Source: an uncultured Lachnospiraceae bacterium
GTDB taxonomy: Bacteria > Bacillota > Clostridia > Lachnospirales > Lachnospiraceae
Length of the DNA stretch: 64,000 bases
Reading direction: 5' to 3'
NCBI GenBank assembly: GCA_910585465.1
Contig: CAJUEW010000002.1
Location: 124,001 to 188,000, forward strand
Position numbers and translations under genes: made by a program. Within the stretch, counting starts at the first letter, position 1; each line of letters starts with the position of its first letter. Positions 17,089 to 25,644 of the stretch are shown here, piece by piece. The notes beneath the pieces were generated by a model. The model saw only the letters and a program-made list of their open reading frames with translations. It was not told the DNA's origin and ran no database searches.

Positions 17089-17283
17089 ATGTGTCTTGCA
17101 ACTGTATATGGGAAAAAACAGGAGAGCGAAAGCGTCCTGATTAAAAATGCAAGCCGTATTGATGTGGAGGGGACGGTTATCCGTATTCGTGACATCATGG
17201 GCAGTGAGATTACAGTGGAAGGCGCCATTTCCATGGTGGATCTTGCGAATGCGGTTGTAAAGATCAACTGCATTGAGGATTAA
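17089..17283 (+). CDS. cooT: CooT-family nickel-binding protein
   Basis: Small protein of 64 residues beginning MCLATVYG and continuing as a beta-rich domain (VLIKNASRIDVEG, MGSEITVEGAI). This is the CooT family, in which the N-terminal Cys2 binds nickel in a homodimer and aids CO dehydrogenase maturation. The Cys2 is present here. It lies between the His-rich protein and cooC, exactly where a nickel delivery factor is expected. Ribosome site GTAGGAGG. Confidence 0.88.
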   Translation: MCLATVYGKKQESESVLIKNASRIDVEGTVIRIRDIMGSEITVEGAISMVDLANAVVKINCIED

Positions 17284-17330
17284 TTGCAGGTTACAGTAAT
17301 AAGATTACTATGGAATGGAGGTGAGTTGCG

Positions 17331-17390
17331 ATGAAAAGAGAAAAAGCGTCAAGAGCCAGGGAGCCGTCCGGAACAGCGCCTGTGTGGTGA
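17331..17390 (+). CDS. 19-residue open reading frame with strong ribosome site (possible leader peptide)
   Basis: Between cooT and cooC, GGAGGTGAG precedes an ATG opening a 19-codon frame (MKREKASRAREPSGTAPVW). It is basic with no recognisable domain. It may be a leader peptide controlling cooC translation, a remnant gene, or chance. The ribosome site is better than that of many genes in the locus, which is the only reason for listing it. Confidence 0.3.
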   Translation: MKREKASRAREPSGTAPVW

Positions 17391-17464
17391 CAGCTTTAAG
17401 ATTGTGGCTGCAGGTTTGTTTTTTGTATTTGATAATTTAAGTAGAAATTTTAGGAGATGACAAT

Positions 17465-18235
17465 ATGCCGCAGACAATTGCAGTAGCAGGCAAAGGCGGA
17501 GTGGGCAAGACCACACTGACCGGCATGCTGATACAGTATTTAGTAGACAAAAAGAAAGGACCGATTCTGGCGGTTGACGCGGATGCCAATTCCAACCTGA
17601 ACGAGGTGCTTGGCGTGGAGGTGGATATGACCTTAGGCGATATCCGCGAGGAGATTGCAAAAGCAGAATTGTCCGATAAGAGTCCGATTCCGGTAGGAAT
17701 GTCCAAACAGGATTATGCAGAGTTTAAGTTTGATTCCGCATTGGTGGAAGAGGATGACTATGATCTGCTGGTAATGGGGCATACGCAGGGCAAGGGCTGC
17801 TATTGTTTTGTCAATGGGCTTTTGTCAACCCAGGTTGCCAGACACTCACAGGGCTACAACTATATTGTAGTGGATAACGAGGCCGGTATGGAACATATCA
17901 GCCGGGGTATTCTTCCCAATGTGGATATTGTGATTCTGGTAAGCGACTGTTCCCGCAGAGGGGTTCAGGCAGTCGGAAGAATTGCACGCCTGATTCCGGA
18001 ATGCGGACTGAAGCCGAAAAAGGTTGGACTGATTGTGAATCGTGCGCCTGGAGGCTTCCTGAATGATGGCATTCAGGAGGAAATTCAGAAGCAGGAACTG
18101 ACACTTCTTGGAGTAGTACCCCAGGATGAGGGGGTATATGAGTTTGACAGCGCCGGTACTCCGACGACCGAGCTTCCGTCAGACAATCCTGTCAGACTGG
18201 CGTTATACAAGATTATTGACAGTCTAGAGCTGTAG
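17465..18235 (+). CDS. cooC: CooC-type nickel-insertion ATPase (first copy)
   Basis: MinD/ParA-like ATPase of 256 residues that drives nickel incorporation into CO dehydrogenase. The deviant Walker A is GKGGVGKTTL near the N-terminus, followed by DADANSNLNEVLG and the CooC cysteine motif GCYCFVNGLL. VVDNEAGMEHISRG is the family Walker B region. It sits 29 bases upstream of the CODH gene, which argues that this copy serves the C-cluster. It shares the fold and overall length with the second copy downstream. Confidence 0.9.
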   Translation: MPQTIAVAGKGGVGKTTLTGMLIQYLVDKKKGPILAVDADANSNLNEVLGVEVDMTLGDIREEIAKAELSDKSPIPVGMSKQDYAEFKFDSALVEEDDYDLLVMGHTQGKGCYCFVNGLLSTQVARHSQGYNYIVVDNEAGMEHISRGILPNVDIVILVSDCSRRGVQAVGRIARLIPECGLKPKKVGLIVNRAPGGFLNDGIQEEIQKQELTLLGVVPQDEGVYEFDSAGTPTTELPSDNPVRLALYKIIDSLEL

Positions 18236-18264
18236 ATGCCCGGACTGCAAAAAAGGAGATTTAT

Positions 18265-20157
18265 ATGGGAGACTTTAAATTAACAACAGTAGAAGAGTTT
18301 GAAGCCGCTACTAACAGACTACTGGAAACAGGTGCCAAGGTTGGCGCTGACGCATGGCAGCTTCGTGTTAAAAACCAGACACCACATTGTAAATTCGGTG
18401 AGCAGGGTATTTGCTGCCGTATCTGTGCCATGGGTCCGTGCCGTATCACTCCCAAGGCACCGAGAGGTATCTGCGGATGTGATGCTCATGGTATCGTAGG
18501 ACGTAACTATCTGAAATTTACTGCAGGCGGAGCAGCAACTCACTCCGATCATGGCCGTGAAATCTGCCATACCCTGTATGCAGCTGCTCCGGATGGGGCA
18601 TATAAAGTAAAAGATGCTGAGAAGCTGATCCGTATTGCAAAAGAGTGGGGCGTAGAGACCGATGGAAAAGATATCTATGATCTGGCTCATGAAATAGCTG
18701 AGATGGCTCTTTTAGAGTATGGTAAACCGTTCGGTTTCCAGCGCTGGACAGAGCGTGCTCCGCAGCATACCCAGGAGCTGTGGAAGAATGCGGAAATTCT
18801 TCCCCGTGCCATTGACCGTGAGGTATCCTGTGCATTACATATGACTCATATGGGATGTTCTTCCAAGCCGGAGGCACTGGTTCGCCAGTCCTTACGTACC
18901 GGTCTTTGCGATGGCTGGGGCGGTTCCATGTGCGGTACCGAGTTCTCCGATGTTCTGTTTGGAACTCCGAAGCCTCTTGATACCGAGGCAAACCTTGGCG
19001 TTATGAATGCTGAGAACGTTAATATTGTTGTTCATGGTCATGATCCGTCACTGTCTGAGATGGTTTGCGAATATGCAGATGATCCGGAAATGATTGCATA
19101 TGCAAAATCAATCGGAGCAAAGGGCATTACCGTATCCGGCGTATGCTGTACCTCCAACGAAGTGGCTATGCGTCGCGGTATTCCGATGGCCGGTAACTTC
19201 CTGCAGCAGGAAAATGTAGTTCTGACCGGTGCCTGTGAGGCAATTGTTGTGGACGTTCAGTGTATTTTCCCGGCACTTGGGCCTCTGAGTAAATGCTTCC
19301 ATACCAAGTTTATCACCACCTCACCGGTTGCTCAGATGCCGGATTCCGAGTACATCCGTTTCACGGTGGGAACCGCGGCAGAGAAAGCAAAACAGATTGT
19401 AAAGCTTGCATGTGATAACTTTAAGAACCGTAAACCGGAGCTGGTATATATTCCGGATATGAAGCAGAAAGCAACCGTTGGCTATTCTGTGGAAGCTATT
19501 GTAAAGACTCTGGACGGCGTTACCAACTCTCAGGTAGATGAACTTGGAACTACCAAGCCTCTGATCGAGTGTATCACTTCCGGTGTTATCCGTGGTGCGG
19601 TTGCAATGGTTGGATGTAACAATCCGAAGATTCGTCCGGACCAGGCGCATATTGAGCTGATGAAGAAACTGATTGCAAATGATATCGTAATCGTTGCATC
19701 CGGATGTTCTGCTCAGGCAGCAGCGAAAGCCGGCCTGATGGATAAGAGAGCCAAGGATCTCTGCGGTGCGGGTCTGAAGAGGGTTTGCGAACTGGCAGAC
19801 ATTCCTCCTGTATTACATATGGGTTCCTGTGTGGATATCAGCCGTATGATGATTCTGGTAGCTGAGCTGGCTAAGGATTCCGGACTGAACATTTCTCAGC
19901 TTCCGGTTGTAGGATGCGCTCCGGAGTGGATGTCTGAGAAGGCAGTATCTATTGGTAACTATGTAGTATCTACCGGTATTGATACCTTCCTTGGCGTGGA
20001 TCCATATGTATCTGGTTCCGATCAGATGGGTCAGTGGCTGACCAGTGGCGTTCGTGACTGGGTTGAGGCAGCATATACTGTAGAGACCGATATCGAGAAG
20101 CTTGTTGATGCTATGATTGACCGTATTGAAGAAAAGAGAACTGCTATTGGTATCTAA
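18265..20157 (+). CDS. acsA: Anaerobic Ni-Fe carbon monoxide dehydrogenase catalytic subunit
   Basis: Protein of 630 residues, the usual length for CooS/AcsA. It reduces CO2 to CO, which passes through a tunnel to acetyl-CoA synthase. N-terminal cluster ligands appear in GEQGICCRICAMGPCRITP and GICGCDAHG (D- and B-clusters). C-cluster regions include THMGCSSKPEA, GVCCTSNE, VGCNNP, ASGCSAQAA and MGSCVDISRM. It is flanked by two cooC genes and followed by acsB, so it is the CODH half of the bifunctional CODH/ACS rather than a solitary CO oxidiser. Start ATG 18265 has AAAGGAG upstream. Confidence 0.95.
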   Translation: MGDFKLTTVEEFEAATNRLLETGAKVGADAWQLRVKNQTPHCKFGEQGICCRICAMGPCRITPKAPRGICGCDAHGIVGRNYLKFTAGGAATHSDHGREICHTLYAAAPDGAYKVKDAEKLIRIAKEWGVETDGKDIYDLAHEIAEMALLEYGKPFGFQRWTERAPQHTQELWKNAEILPRAIDREVSCALHMTHMGCSSKPEALVRQSLRTGLCDGWGGSMCGTEFSDVLFGTPKPLDTEANLGVMNAENVNIVVHGHDPSLSEMVCEYADDPEMIAYAKSIGAKGITVSGVCCTSNEVAMRRGIPMAGNFLQQENVVLTGACEAIVVDVQCIFPALGPLSKCFHTKFITTSPVAQMPDSEYIRFTVGTAAEKAKQIVKLACDNFKNRKPELVYIPDMKQKATVGYSVEAIVKTLDGVTNSQVDELGTTKPLIECITSGVIRGAVAMVGCNNPKIRPDQAHIELMKKLIANDIVIVASGCSAQAAAKAGLMDKRAKDLCGAGLKRVCELADIPPVLHMGSCVDISRMMILVAELAKDSGLNISQLPVVGCAPEWMSEKAVSIGNYVVSTGIDTFLGVDPYVSGSDQMGQWLTSGVRDWVEAAYTVETDIEKLVDAMIDRIEEKRTAIGI

Positions 20158-20199
20158 ATAAAACGAGAAAGTAAAATTTTTGACCGGAGGGTGACAACA

Positions 20200-20967
20200 T
20201 TGAAGATAGCAATTACCGGAAAGGGCGGAGTTGGAAAAACAACTTTTGCAGCAACGCTGGCAAGATTATATGCAGAGGAGGGACGTACGGTCCTGGCCGC
20301 TGATGTGGACCCGGATGCCAATCTGGGCCTGGCTCTTGGATTTCCGGAAGATGTACTGGATTCCATTATTCCAATCAGCAAGATGAGAAAGCTGGTGGAG
20401 GAACGTACCGGAGCCGGTGAGGATAACCAGATCTATAAGCTGAATCCAAAGGTAGATGATATTCCGGACACCTACAGCAAAACCTGCAACGGAGTAAAGC
20501 TTCTGCTGCTGGGTACGGTGGAAACCGGCGGAGGCGGATGTGTCTGTCCGGAGCATGTAATGCTGAGACGGATTATCAGTCATCTGATTCTTCGGAGCAA
20601 TGATGTGGTGATTATGGATATGGAAGCCGGACTGGAGCACCTGGGACGCGGAACATGTGAATCTATGGAACAGTTCATTGTTGTCATTGAGCCCGGCGCC
20701 AGAAGCGTTCAGACTTATAAAAACGTAAAGCGTCTGGCTGAAGATCTTGGAATCCGGCAGGTACGCGTTGTGGCTAATAAGGTGCGCAGTATCGAGGATG
20801 AGGAATTTATACGTTCCAAGATTCCGGCAGAAGATTTACTGGGATTTATTCATTACAATACGGAAGTAATAGATGCGGACCGCCAGGGAAAATCTCCCTA
20901 TGATTTCAGCGAATCCGCAACAGAGGAGATCCGGAAGATAAAGGAGATCCTTGATCAATCGAATTAA
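20200..20967 (+). CDS. CooC/AcsF-type nickel-insertion ATPase (second copy)
   Basis: Second MinD-like ATPase, 255 residues: MKIAITGKGGVGKTTF, ADVDPDANLGLALG, then GGGCVCPEHVMLR with the CxC metal motif, and IMDMEAGLEHLGRG. It lies between CODH and acetyl-CoA synthase, so it may load nickel into the A-cluster of AcsB (AcsF role) while the upstream copy serves CODH; it could also act on both. The TTG at 20200 is chosen as start: GGAGG lies nine bases before it and the protein then begins at the canonical MKIAITGKGG. The GTG at 20191 abuts the ribosome site directly. Confidence 0.88.
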   Translation: MKIAITGKGGVGKTTFAATLARLYAEEGRTVLAADVDPDANLGLALGFPEDVLDSIIPISKMRKLVEERTGAGEDNQIYKLNPKVDDIPDTYSKTCNGVKLLLLGTVETGGGGCVCPEHVMLRRIISHLILRSNDVVIMDMEAGLEHLGRGTCESMEQFIVVIEPGARSVQTYKNVKRLAEDLGIRQVRVVANKVRSIEDEEFIRSKIPAEDLLGFIHYNTEVIDADRQGKSPYDFSESATEEIRKIKEILDQSN

Positions 20968-20985
20968 GATTTGGAGGTATATACC

Positions 20986-23115
20986 GTGACATTATTTGAT
21001 AGAGTATTTGGCGGCAACGACGCAGTCTATGGACTGACAGAGGCTGCGATTGACAAAGCCATCGCAGAGCATGGCGCAGACCAGGCAGTATCTTTCCCGG
21101 GAACTGCTTACAGCCTGCCCTGCTACTACTCCGTAACTGGTACTAAGGTGACCAATCTTGGAGAATTAAAAGAGGCGCTTGGTGTTGTAAAAACTCTGAT
21201 GACCAGAGAGAAAAGACTGAATGACGCATTTATGAGCGGTGTTGCAACTGCTCTGTGTGCAGAATTTATTGAAGCATTAAAATATTTAAATGGCGCGGAG
21301 CCATACAGCGAGCCTCTTTACGGACATCTTCCGGATGCAATTATCCGTGAGCTGGGTGTGCCGCTGGTAACCGGAGATATTCCGGGCGTGGCAGTTGTCC
21401 TTGGAAGCGCTCCAAGTAAAGAAGAGGCAGTGGAGCTTGTAAAGAGCTATCAGGCACAGGGTATTCTTGTAACGCTTGTAGGCGGAGTGATCGACCAGTG
21501 TACAGAGGCAGGCCTGAATATGGGCTATTCTGTTCGTATCGTACCCCTCGGAAAAGATGTAACTTCTGTTATCCATGTTGTATCTGTTGCACTGCGTGCG
21601 GCATTAATCTTTGGTAATGTTACTCCTGGTGATGCAGGCAATCTGATGAAATACACCTTCGAGCGTGTGCCGGCATTTGTCAATGCATTCAAACCGCTGG
21701 ATGATGTAATCGTAGCATGTGGAGCAGGCGCTATCGCACTTGGATTCCCGGTAGTAACCAATGAGACTGAGAATATTTTCCGCGTACCGAAGAGCTTAAT
21801 TGTACAGGAAGATGTATCCAAATTCAATGCAACCTCTCTTGAAGCGCGCGATATCAAGATTAAGATCACAAAGATCGATATTCCGGTATCCTTTGCATCT
21901 GCTTTTGAGGGTGAGATTATCCGTAAAGGTGATATGCAGGTAGAGTTTGACGGTTCCAGAAAAGACTGCTTCGAGCTGGTATGCACAAAAGAGCTGACCG
22001 AGATTGAGGATCACAAGTTTGAGCTGATTGGACCGGATTTTGACACTATGGAAGTGGGAAGCAAGCAGCAGATTGCTTACATTGTAAATGTGGCAGGAAA
22101 GAATATGCAGACGGACTTCGAGCCGGTATTTGAGCGTAAATTCCACAGCTACATCAACTGTATTGAAGGCGTAATGCACACCGGACAGCGTGATATGATC
22201 CGTATCCGTGTCAGCAAGGCTTCCTATGAGGCAGGCTTCCGTGCAAAAGATCTTGCAGAAGTATTGTATGCGAACATCAAGAATGAATTTGATGCAGTTG
22301 TTGACAAATGTGCAGTTACCATCATTACAGATGCAGATGAGTGTACAAAGCTTCGCCATGAAATGGCAATTCCGGCTTATGACCGCCGTGATGAGCGTCT
22401 TGTATCCCTGACTGATGAGTCTGTACCGGTATATTACAGCTGTATCATGTGCCAGGCATTCTCCCCGAGCCATGTATGCGTGGTTACTCCGGAGAGACTT
22501 GGACTTTGCGGTGCCGTATCATGGCTGGATGCAAAGGCTACTAATGAGCTTGATCCGGAAGGACCGTGCCAGGTAATCACAAAGGAAAGAGTAATTGATG
22601 AAAACCTGGGACGTTATGAGGATGTAGATGAAGCAGTACAGAAGTTCTCCAGAGGCGCACTGGAGCATGTAACCCTGTACTCCATTATGGAAGATCCGAT
22701 GACCTCCTGCGGATGCTTCGAGTGTATTTGTGGTATTGAGCCGTGCTCTAACGGTGTCGTTATTACGAACCGTGAGTATGCAGGCCAGACTCCTCTTGGA
22801 ATGACCTTCTCAGAGCTGGCTTCCATGACCGGCGGCGGAGTTCAGACTCCAGGCTTTATGGGACATGGAAAACACTTCATCGCTTCCAAGAAGTTCATGA
22901 AGGCAGAAGGCGGAATCGAGCGTATCGTATGGATGCCGAAGGATTTGAAGGATACTGTGGCAGAGAGACTGAACAAGACTGCACAGGAACTGTACGGAAT
23001 CGAGAACTTTACCGATATGGTCGGCGATGAAACCATCACCACCGAACCGGAGAAGCTGCTTGAGTTCCTGACAGAAAAAGGACATCCGGCGCTTGGCCTG
23101 GAGCCGATGATGTAA
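20986..23115 (+). CDS. acsB: Acetyl-CoA synthase subunit of CODH/ACS
   Basis: Protein of 709 residues that condenses a methyl group, CO and CoA to acetyl-CoA on the Ni-Ni-[4Fe-4S] A-cluster. All six ligands are present: Cys486, Cys489, Cys498, Cys508, Cys575 and Cys577, each 20 positions lower than in the Moorella enzyme. The N-terminal CODH-contact domain is complete, so this is the full bacterial form, not the shorter archaeal one. Start GTG 20986 follows TTGGAGGT; the gap after the upstream ATPase is 18 bases. A terminator follows. Confidence 0.96.
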   Translation: MTLFDRVFGGNDAVYGLTEAAIDKAIAEHGADQAVSFPGTAYSLPCYYSVTGTKVTNLGELKEALGVVKTLMTREKRLNDAFMSGVATALCAEFIEALKYLNGAEPYSEPLYGHLPDAIIRELGVPLVTGDIPGVAVVLGSAPSKEEAVELVKSYQAQGILVTLVGGVIDQCTEAGLNMGYSVRIVPLGKDVTSVIHVVSVALRAALIFGNVTPGDAGNLMKYTFERVPAFVNAFKPLDDVIVACGAGAIALGFPVVTNETENIFRVPKSLIVQEDVSKFNATSLEARDIKIKITKIDIPVSFASAFEGEIIRKGDMQVEFDGSRKDCFELVCTKELTEIEDHKFELIGPDFDTMEVGSKQQIAYIVNVAGKNMQTDFEPVFERKFHSYINCIEGVMHTGQRDMIRIRVSKASYEAGFRAKDLAEVLYANIKNEFDAVVDKCAVTIITDADECTKLRHEMAIPAYDRRDERLVSLTDESVPVYYSCIMCQAFSPSHVCVVTPERLGLCGAVSWLDAKATNELDPEGPCQVITKERVIDENLGRYEDVDEAVQKFSRGALEHVTLYSIMEDPMTSCGCFECICGIEPCSNGVVITNREYAGQTPLGMTFSELASMTGGGVQTPGFMGHGKHFIASKKFMKAEGGIERIVWMPKDLKDTVAERLNKTAQELYGIENFTDMVGDETITTEPEKLLEFLTEKGHPALGLEPMM

Positions 23116-23160
23116 CTGGCGGATATTATCTGGTTCCGTGATACAGGAACCGATACCCCA

Positions 23161-23196
23161 TTAGGGCACCCTGCGAATGCAGGGTTGCCCTTTTGG
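23161..23196 (+). terminator. Terminator after acsB
   Basis: AGGGCACCCTGC-GAAT-GCAGGGTTGCCCT forms a stem with one mismatch, followed by TTTTGG. It may be leaky, since genes of the same pathway follow, but it separates acsB from the corrinoid-protein genes. Confidence 0.8.
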
Positions 23197-23230
23197 AATG
23201 CATGAAAGGCTTTTATAAATAAGGTTTTTA

Positions 23231-23239
23231 TGTTATAAT
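23231..23239 (+). promoter_or_regulatory. Extended -10 promoter for acsD
   Basis: TGT TATAAT at 23231-23239, behind the acsB terminator and 34 bases before the acsD start. No good -35. It suggests that the corrinoid/methyl-transfer genes have their own transcript. Confidence 0.55.
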
Positions 23240-23272
23240 TGTGATATACATATTTTTAAGGAGGATATACCA

Positions 23273-24214
23273 ATGCCATTCAATGGAAAATCAGGAAAAT
23301 TCAATGCTTCCATCAACACAGTTGAAGTTGGCTGTGGCGAGAAAGCAATCAAAATCGGCGGCGAGAATGTTTTACCGTTCTATACGTTTGATGCTCCGAT
23401 TGAAAATTCACCAAAAGTCGGTGTTATGATTTCTGACCTTGGTCTGGGAAATGAGCCTGCCGGTGTAAAGGCATATTATGAAGGATGTACGACTATGGCT
23501 GATATTGCGAAGAAAGCAGCAGCAATGCCGGGTGCGGATTTTGTATGCCTGAAGCTGGAAGGAGCAGATCCGAACGGTGAGAACAAATCTACCGAGGACT
23601 GTATAGCAGTAGTAAAAGAAGTCGTTGACGCCATCGACGTACCTCTTGTTATTGCCGGCTGCAAAAATGTAACAAAGGATTCTGAGCTTCTGACAAAAGC
23701 AGCAGAGGCTGCACAGGGTAAAAATGTAATTATCCTGGCAGCAAAGGAAGAAAATTATAAAGGTATCGGCGCAGCCGCAGGTCTTGCTTATAACCAGAAG
23801 GTTGGAGCTGAGTCTGCAGTTGACATTAACCTTGCAAAACAGCTTAACGTATTGATTTCCCAGCTGGGAGTAGCTCCGTCCAGCGTAGTAATGCATGTTG
23901 GTACCGCTGCAGTAGGCTATGGTTTTGAGTATGTAGTCTCTACCATGGACCGTGTAAAAGCTGCGGCTCTCGGCCAGAACGATACACAGTTACAGATGCC
24001 GATCATCACCCCGGTTGCGGATGAAGCATGGAATGTGAAGGAATCTATGGCTTCTGAAGAGGACATGCCGGAATGGGGGCCTGTAGAGGCTCGTGGCATC
24101 GGTATGGAAGTTTCTACCGCAGCTTCTGTATTAGCATCTGGTTCCAACGCAGTCATTTTGAAACATCCGACTTCCGTTGCTACCATTTCTAAAATGATCA
24201 AAGAACTGATGTAA
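23273..24214 (+). CDS. acsD: Corrinoid/iron-sulfur protein small subunit
   Basis: Protein of 313 residues with a TIM-barrel fold, the small subunit of the CFeSP that carries the methyl group between methyltetrahydrofolate and AcsB. Recognised by overall match: KIGGENVLPFYTFDAP near the start, KLEGADPNGENKSTEDC, and VMHVGTAAVGYGFEY. No cofactor binding motif is expected in this half. The length fits the family. It is followed 21 bases later by the large subunit. Ribosome site AAGGAGG. Confidence 0.94.
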   Translation: MPFNGKSGKFNASINTVEVGCGEKAIKIGGENVLPFYTFDAPIENSPKVGVMISDLGLGNEPAGVKAYYEGCTTMADIAKKAAAMPGADFVCLKLEGADPNGENKSTEDCIAVVKEVVDAIDVPLVIAGCKNVTKDSELLTKAAEAAQGKNVIILAAKEENYKGIGAAAGLAYNQKVGAESAVDINLAKQLNVLISQLGVAPSSVVMHVGTAAVGYGFEYVVSTMDRVKAAALGQNDTQLQMPIITPVADEAWNVKESMASEEDMPEWGPVEARGIGMEVSTAASVLASGSNAVILKHPTSVATISKMIKELM

Positions 24215-24235
24215 TCGAGGGAGGAGGAAAATACA

Positions 24236-25582
24236 ATGGCATTAAAAGGCTTAGATATCTTTAAATTAACACCAAAAACAAACTGTAAAGAGTGCGGAAG
24301 CCCAACCTGTATGGCATTCTCCATGAAAGTGGCTCAGGGCGCAATGGAACTTTCCAAGTGTCCGCATATGTCTGAGGAGGCTATAGCAACCTTATCCGAG
24401 GCAACTGCTCCGCCGATGAAGTCCATCAAGGTTGGTGCCGGCGAAGCCGAGTGCACCCTTGGAGGCGAGACCGTACTTGCAAGACATGAAAAGACGTTCG
24501 TAAGCAAATCCAGATTTGCTGTGCGTCTGACTCCTGATATGGATGTTGCAGCTGCTGTTGCCGAGGCTAACAAAGTAGATTATGATCGTATCGGCGAGAG
24601 AATGCATGCAGAGATGGTCTATGTGGAGTATACTGGAGATGCTGCCGCATATGCAGAGGCAGTAAAAAAAGTAACCGGATCCGGCAAAGTAATTATTCTG
24701 GCATGTAAGGATGTGGAGGCAGCTAAGGCAGCTTTGGAGGTATGTAAGGCAGAGAAACCGATTCTGAACGGCGCTGACGCTTCCAACTATGCGGAAATGG
24801 TAGAGGTCGCAAAAGCAGCAGGCGTTGTTCTCGGCGTAACCGGAGCAGACATCAATGAGCTTTATGATACTACCGCGGCAATTGAGAAGCTTGGTTACAA
24901 GGAGCTGGTACTGGATACTACCGGAGCAAATATCAAGGATACCTTTGCTATGACTGTACAGGTAAGACGTGCATGTCTGGACAAGAATCCGGACAGAACC
25001 TGCGGATATCCGTCCATCGTAAATCTGTCTGCAGTAGCTCCTGACGATGAGGCTATGCAGATTGCACTGGCTTCCATGTTTATTTTAAAGTATGGTTCCA
25101 TTATTGTTATGGATACCATGAACTATGCAAGGGCGCTTCCTCTGTATGGTTTAAGACAGAATGTATATACTGACCCGCAGAAGCCAATGAAGGTTGAGCC
25201 GGGCATCTACCCGCTGAACGGTGCTGATGAGAACTCCGTTGTTCTGACAACCGTTGACTTTGCACTTACATATTTCGTAGTGTCCGGTGAGCTGGAGAGA
25301 TCCGGTGTACCTTGTAATCTGGTTATCAGCGACGCGGGCGGACTTTCCGTACTTACTGCATGGGCTGCTGGTAAGCTGTCCTCCACCTCTGTATCCAAGT
25401 TCATCATTGAGAACGTGGAGCCGAAGGTTAAGAGCAGAAAGCTCATTATTCCGGGTAAAGTTGCCGTATTGAAGGGTGACATCGAAGCAAAGCTTCCGGG
25501 ATGGGAAGTAATTGTTGCTCCGAACGAGGCTGTACAGCTTGTTAAATTCTTAAAGGATATGCAGGCAAGCGGTCAGATCTAA
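24236..25582 (+). CDS. acsC: Corrinoid/iron-sulfur protein large subunit
   Basis: Protein of 448 residues. The N-terminal [4Fe-4S] domain has Cys17, Cys20, Cys25 and Cys42 (CKECGSPTC...SKCPH); this cluster reactivates oxidised cobalt. A TIM-barrel domain follows and the C-terminal region is the B12-binding domain (VISDAGGLSVLTAWAAGKLS). It works as a dimer with AcsD, receiving the methyl group from AcsE. The order acsD-acsC-acsE is tight and typical of acetogens. Confidence 0.95.
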   Translation: MALKGLDIFKLTPKTNCKECGSPTCMAFSMKVAQGAMELSKCPHMSEEAIATLSEATAPPMKSIKVGAGEAECTLGGETVLARHEKTFVSKSRFAVRLTPDMDVAAAVAEANKVDYDRIGERMHAEMVYVEYTGDAAAYAEAVKKVTGSGKVIILACKDVEAAKAALEVCKAEKPILNGADASNYAEMVEVAKAAGVVLGVTGADINELYDTTAAIEKLGYKELVLDTTGANIKDTFAMTVQVRRACLDKNPDRTCGYPSIVNLSAVAPDDEAMQIALASMFILKYGSIIVMDTMNYARALPLYGLRQNVYTDPQKPMKVEPGIYPLNGADENSVVLTTVDFALTYFVVSGELERSGVPCNLVISDAGGLSVLTAWAAGKLSSTSVSKFIIENVEPKVKSRKLIIPGKVAVLKGDIEAKLPGWEVIVAPNEAVQLVKFLKDMQASGQI

Positions 25583-25588
25583 AAACCA

Positions 25589-25613
25589 AACATCTGTCTG
25601 CATGCCGGACAGA
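25589..25613. other. Intercistronic hairpin between acsC and acsE
   Basis: CATCTGTC and GACAGATG pair over 8 bases around TGCATGCCG, followed by AAAAAAG and not by a T-run. It is not a forward terminator; it may stabilise mRNA ends or set the ratio of acsC to acsE. Confidence 0.5.
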
Positions 25614-25644
25614 TGAAAAAAGAATATAAAAGGAGAACACTACA

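Noticed and set aside
18518..18991. 157-codon minus-strand frame inside the CODH gene
   Set aside because: Shadow of a highly conserved coding sequence; it lacks a ribosome site and any known motif.
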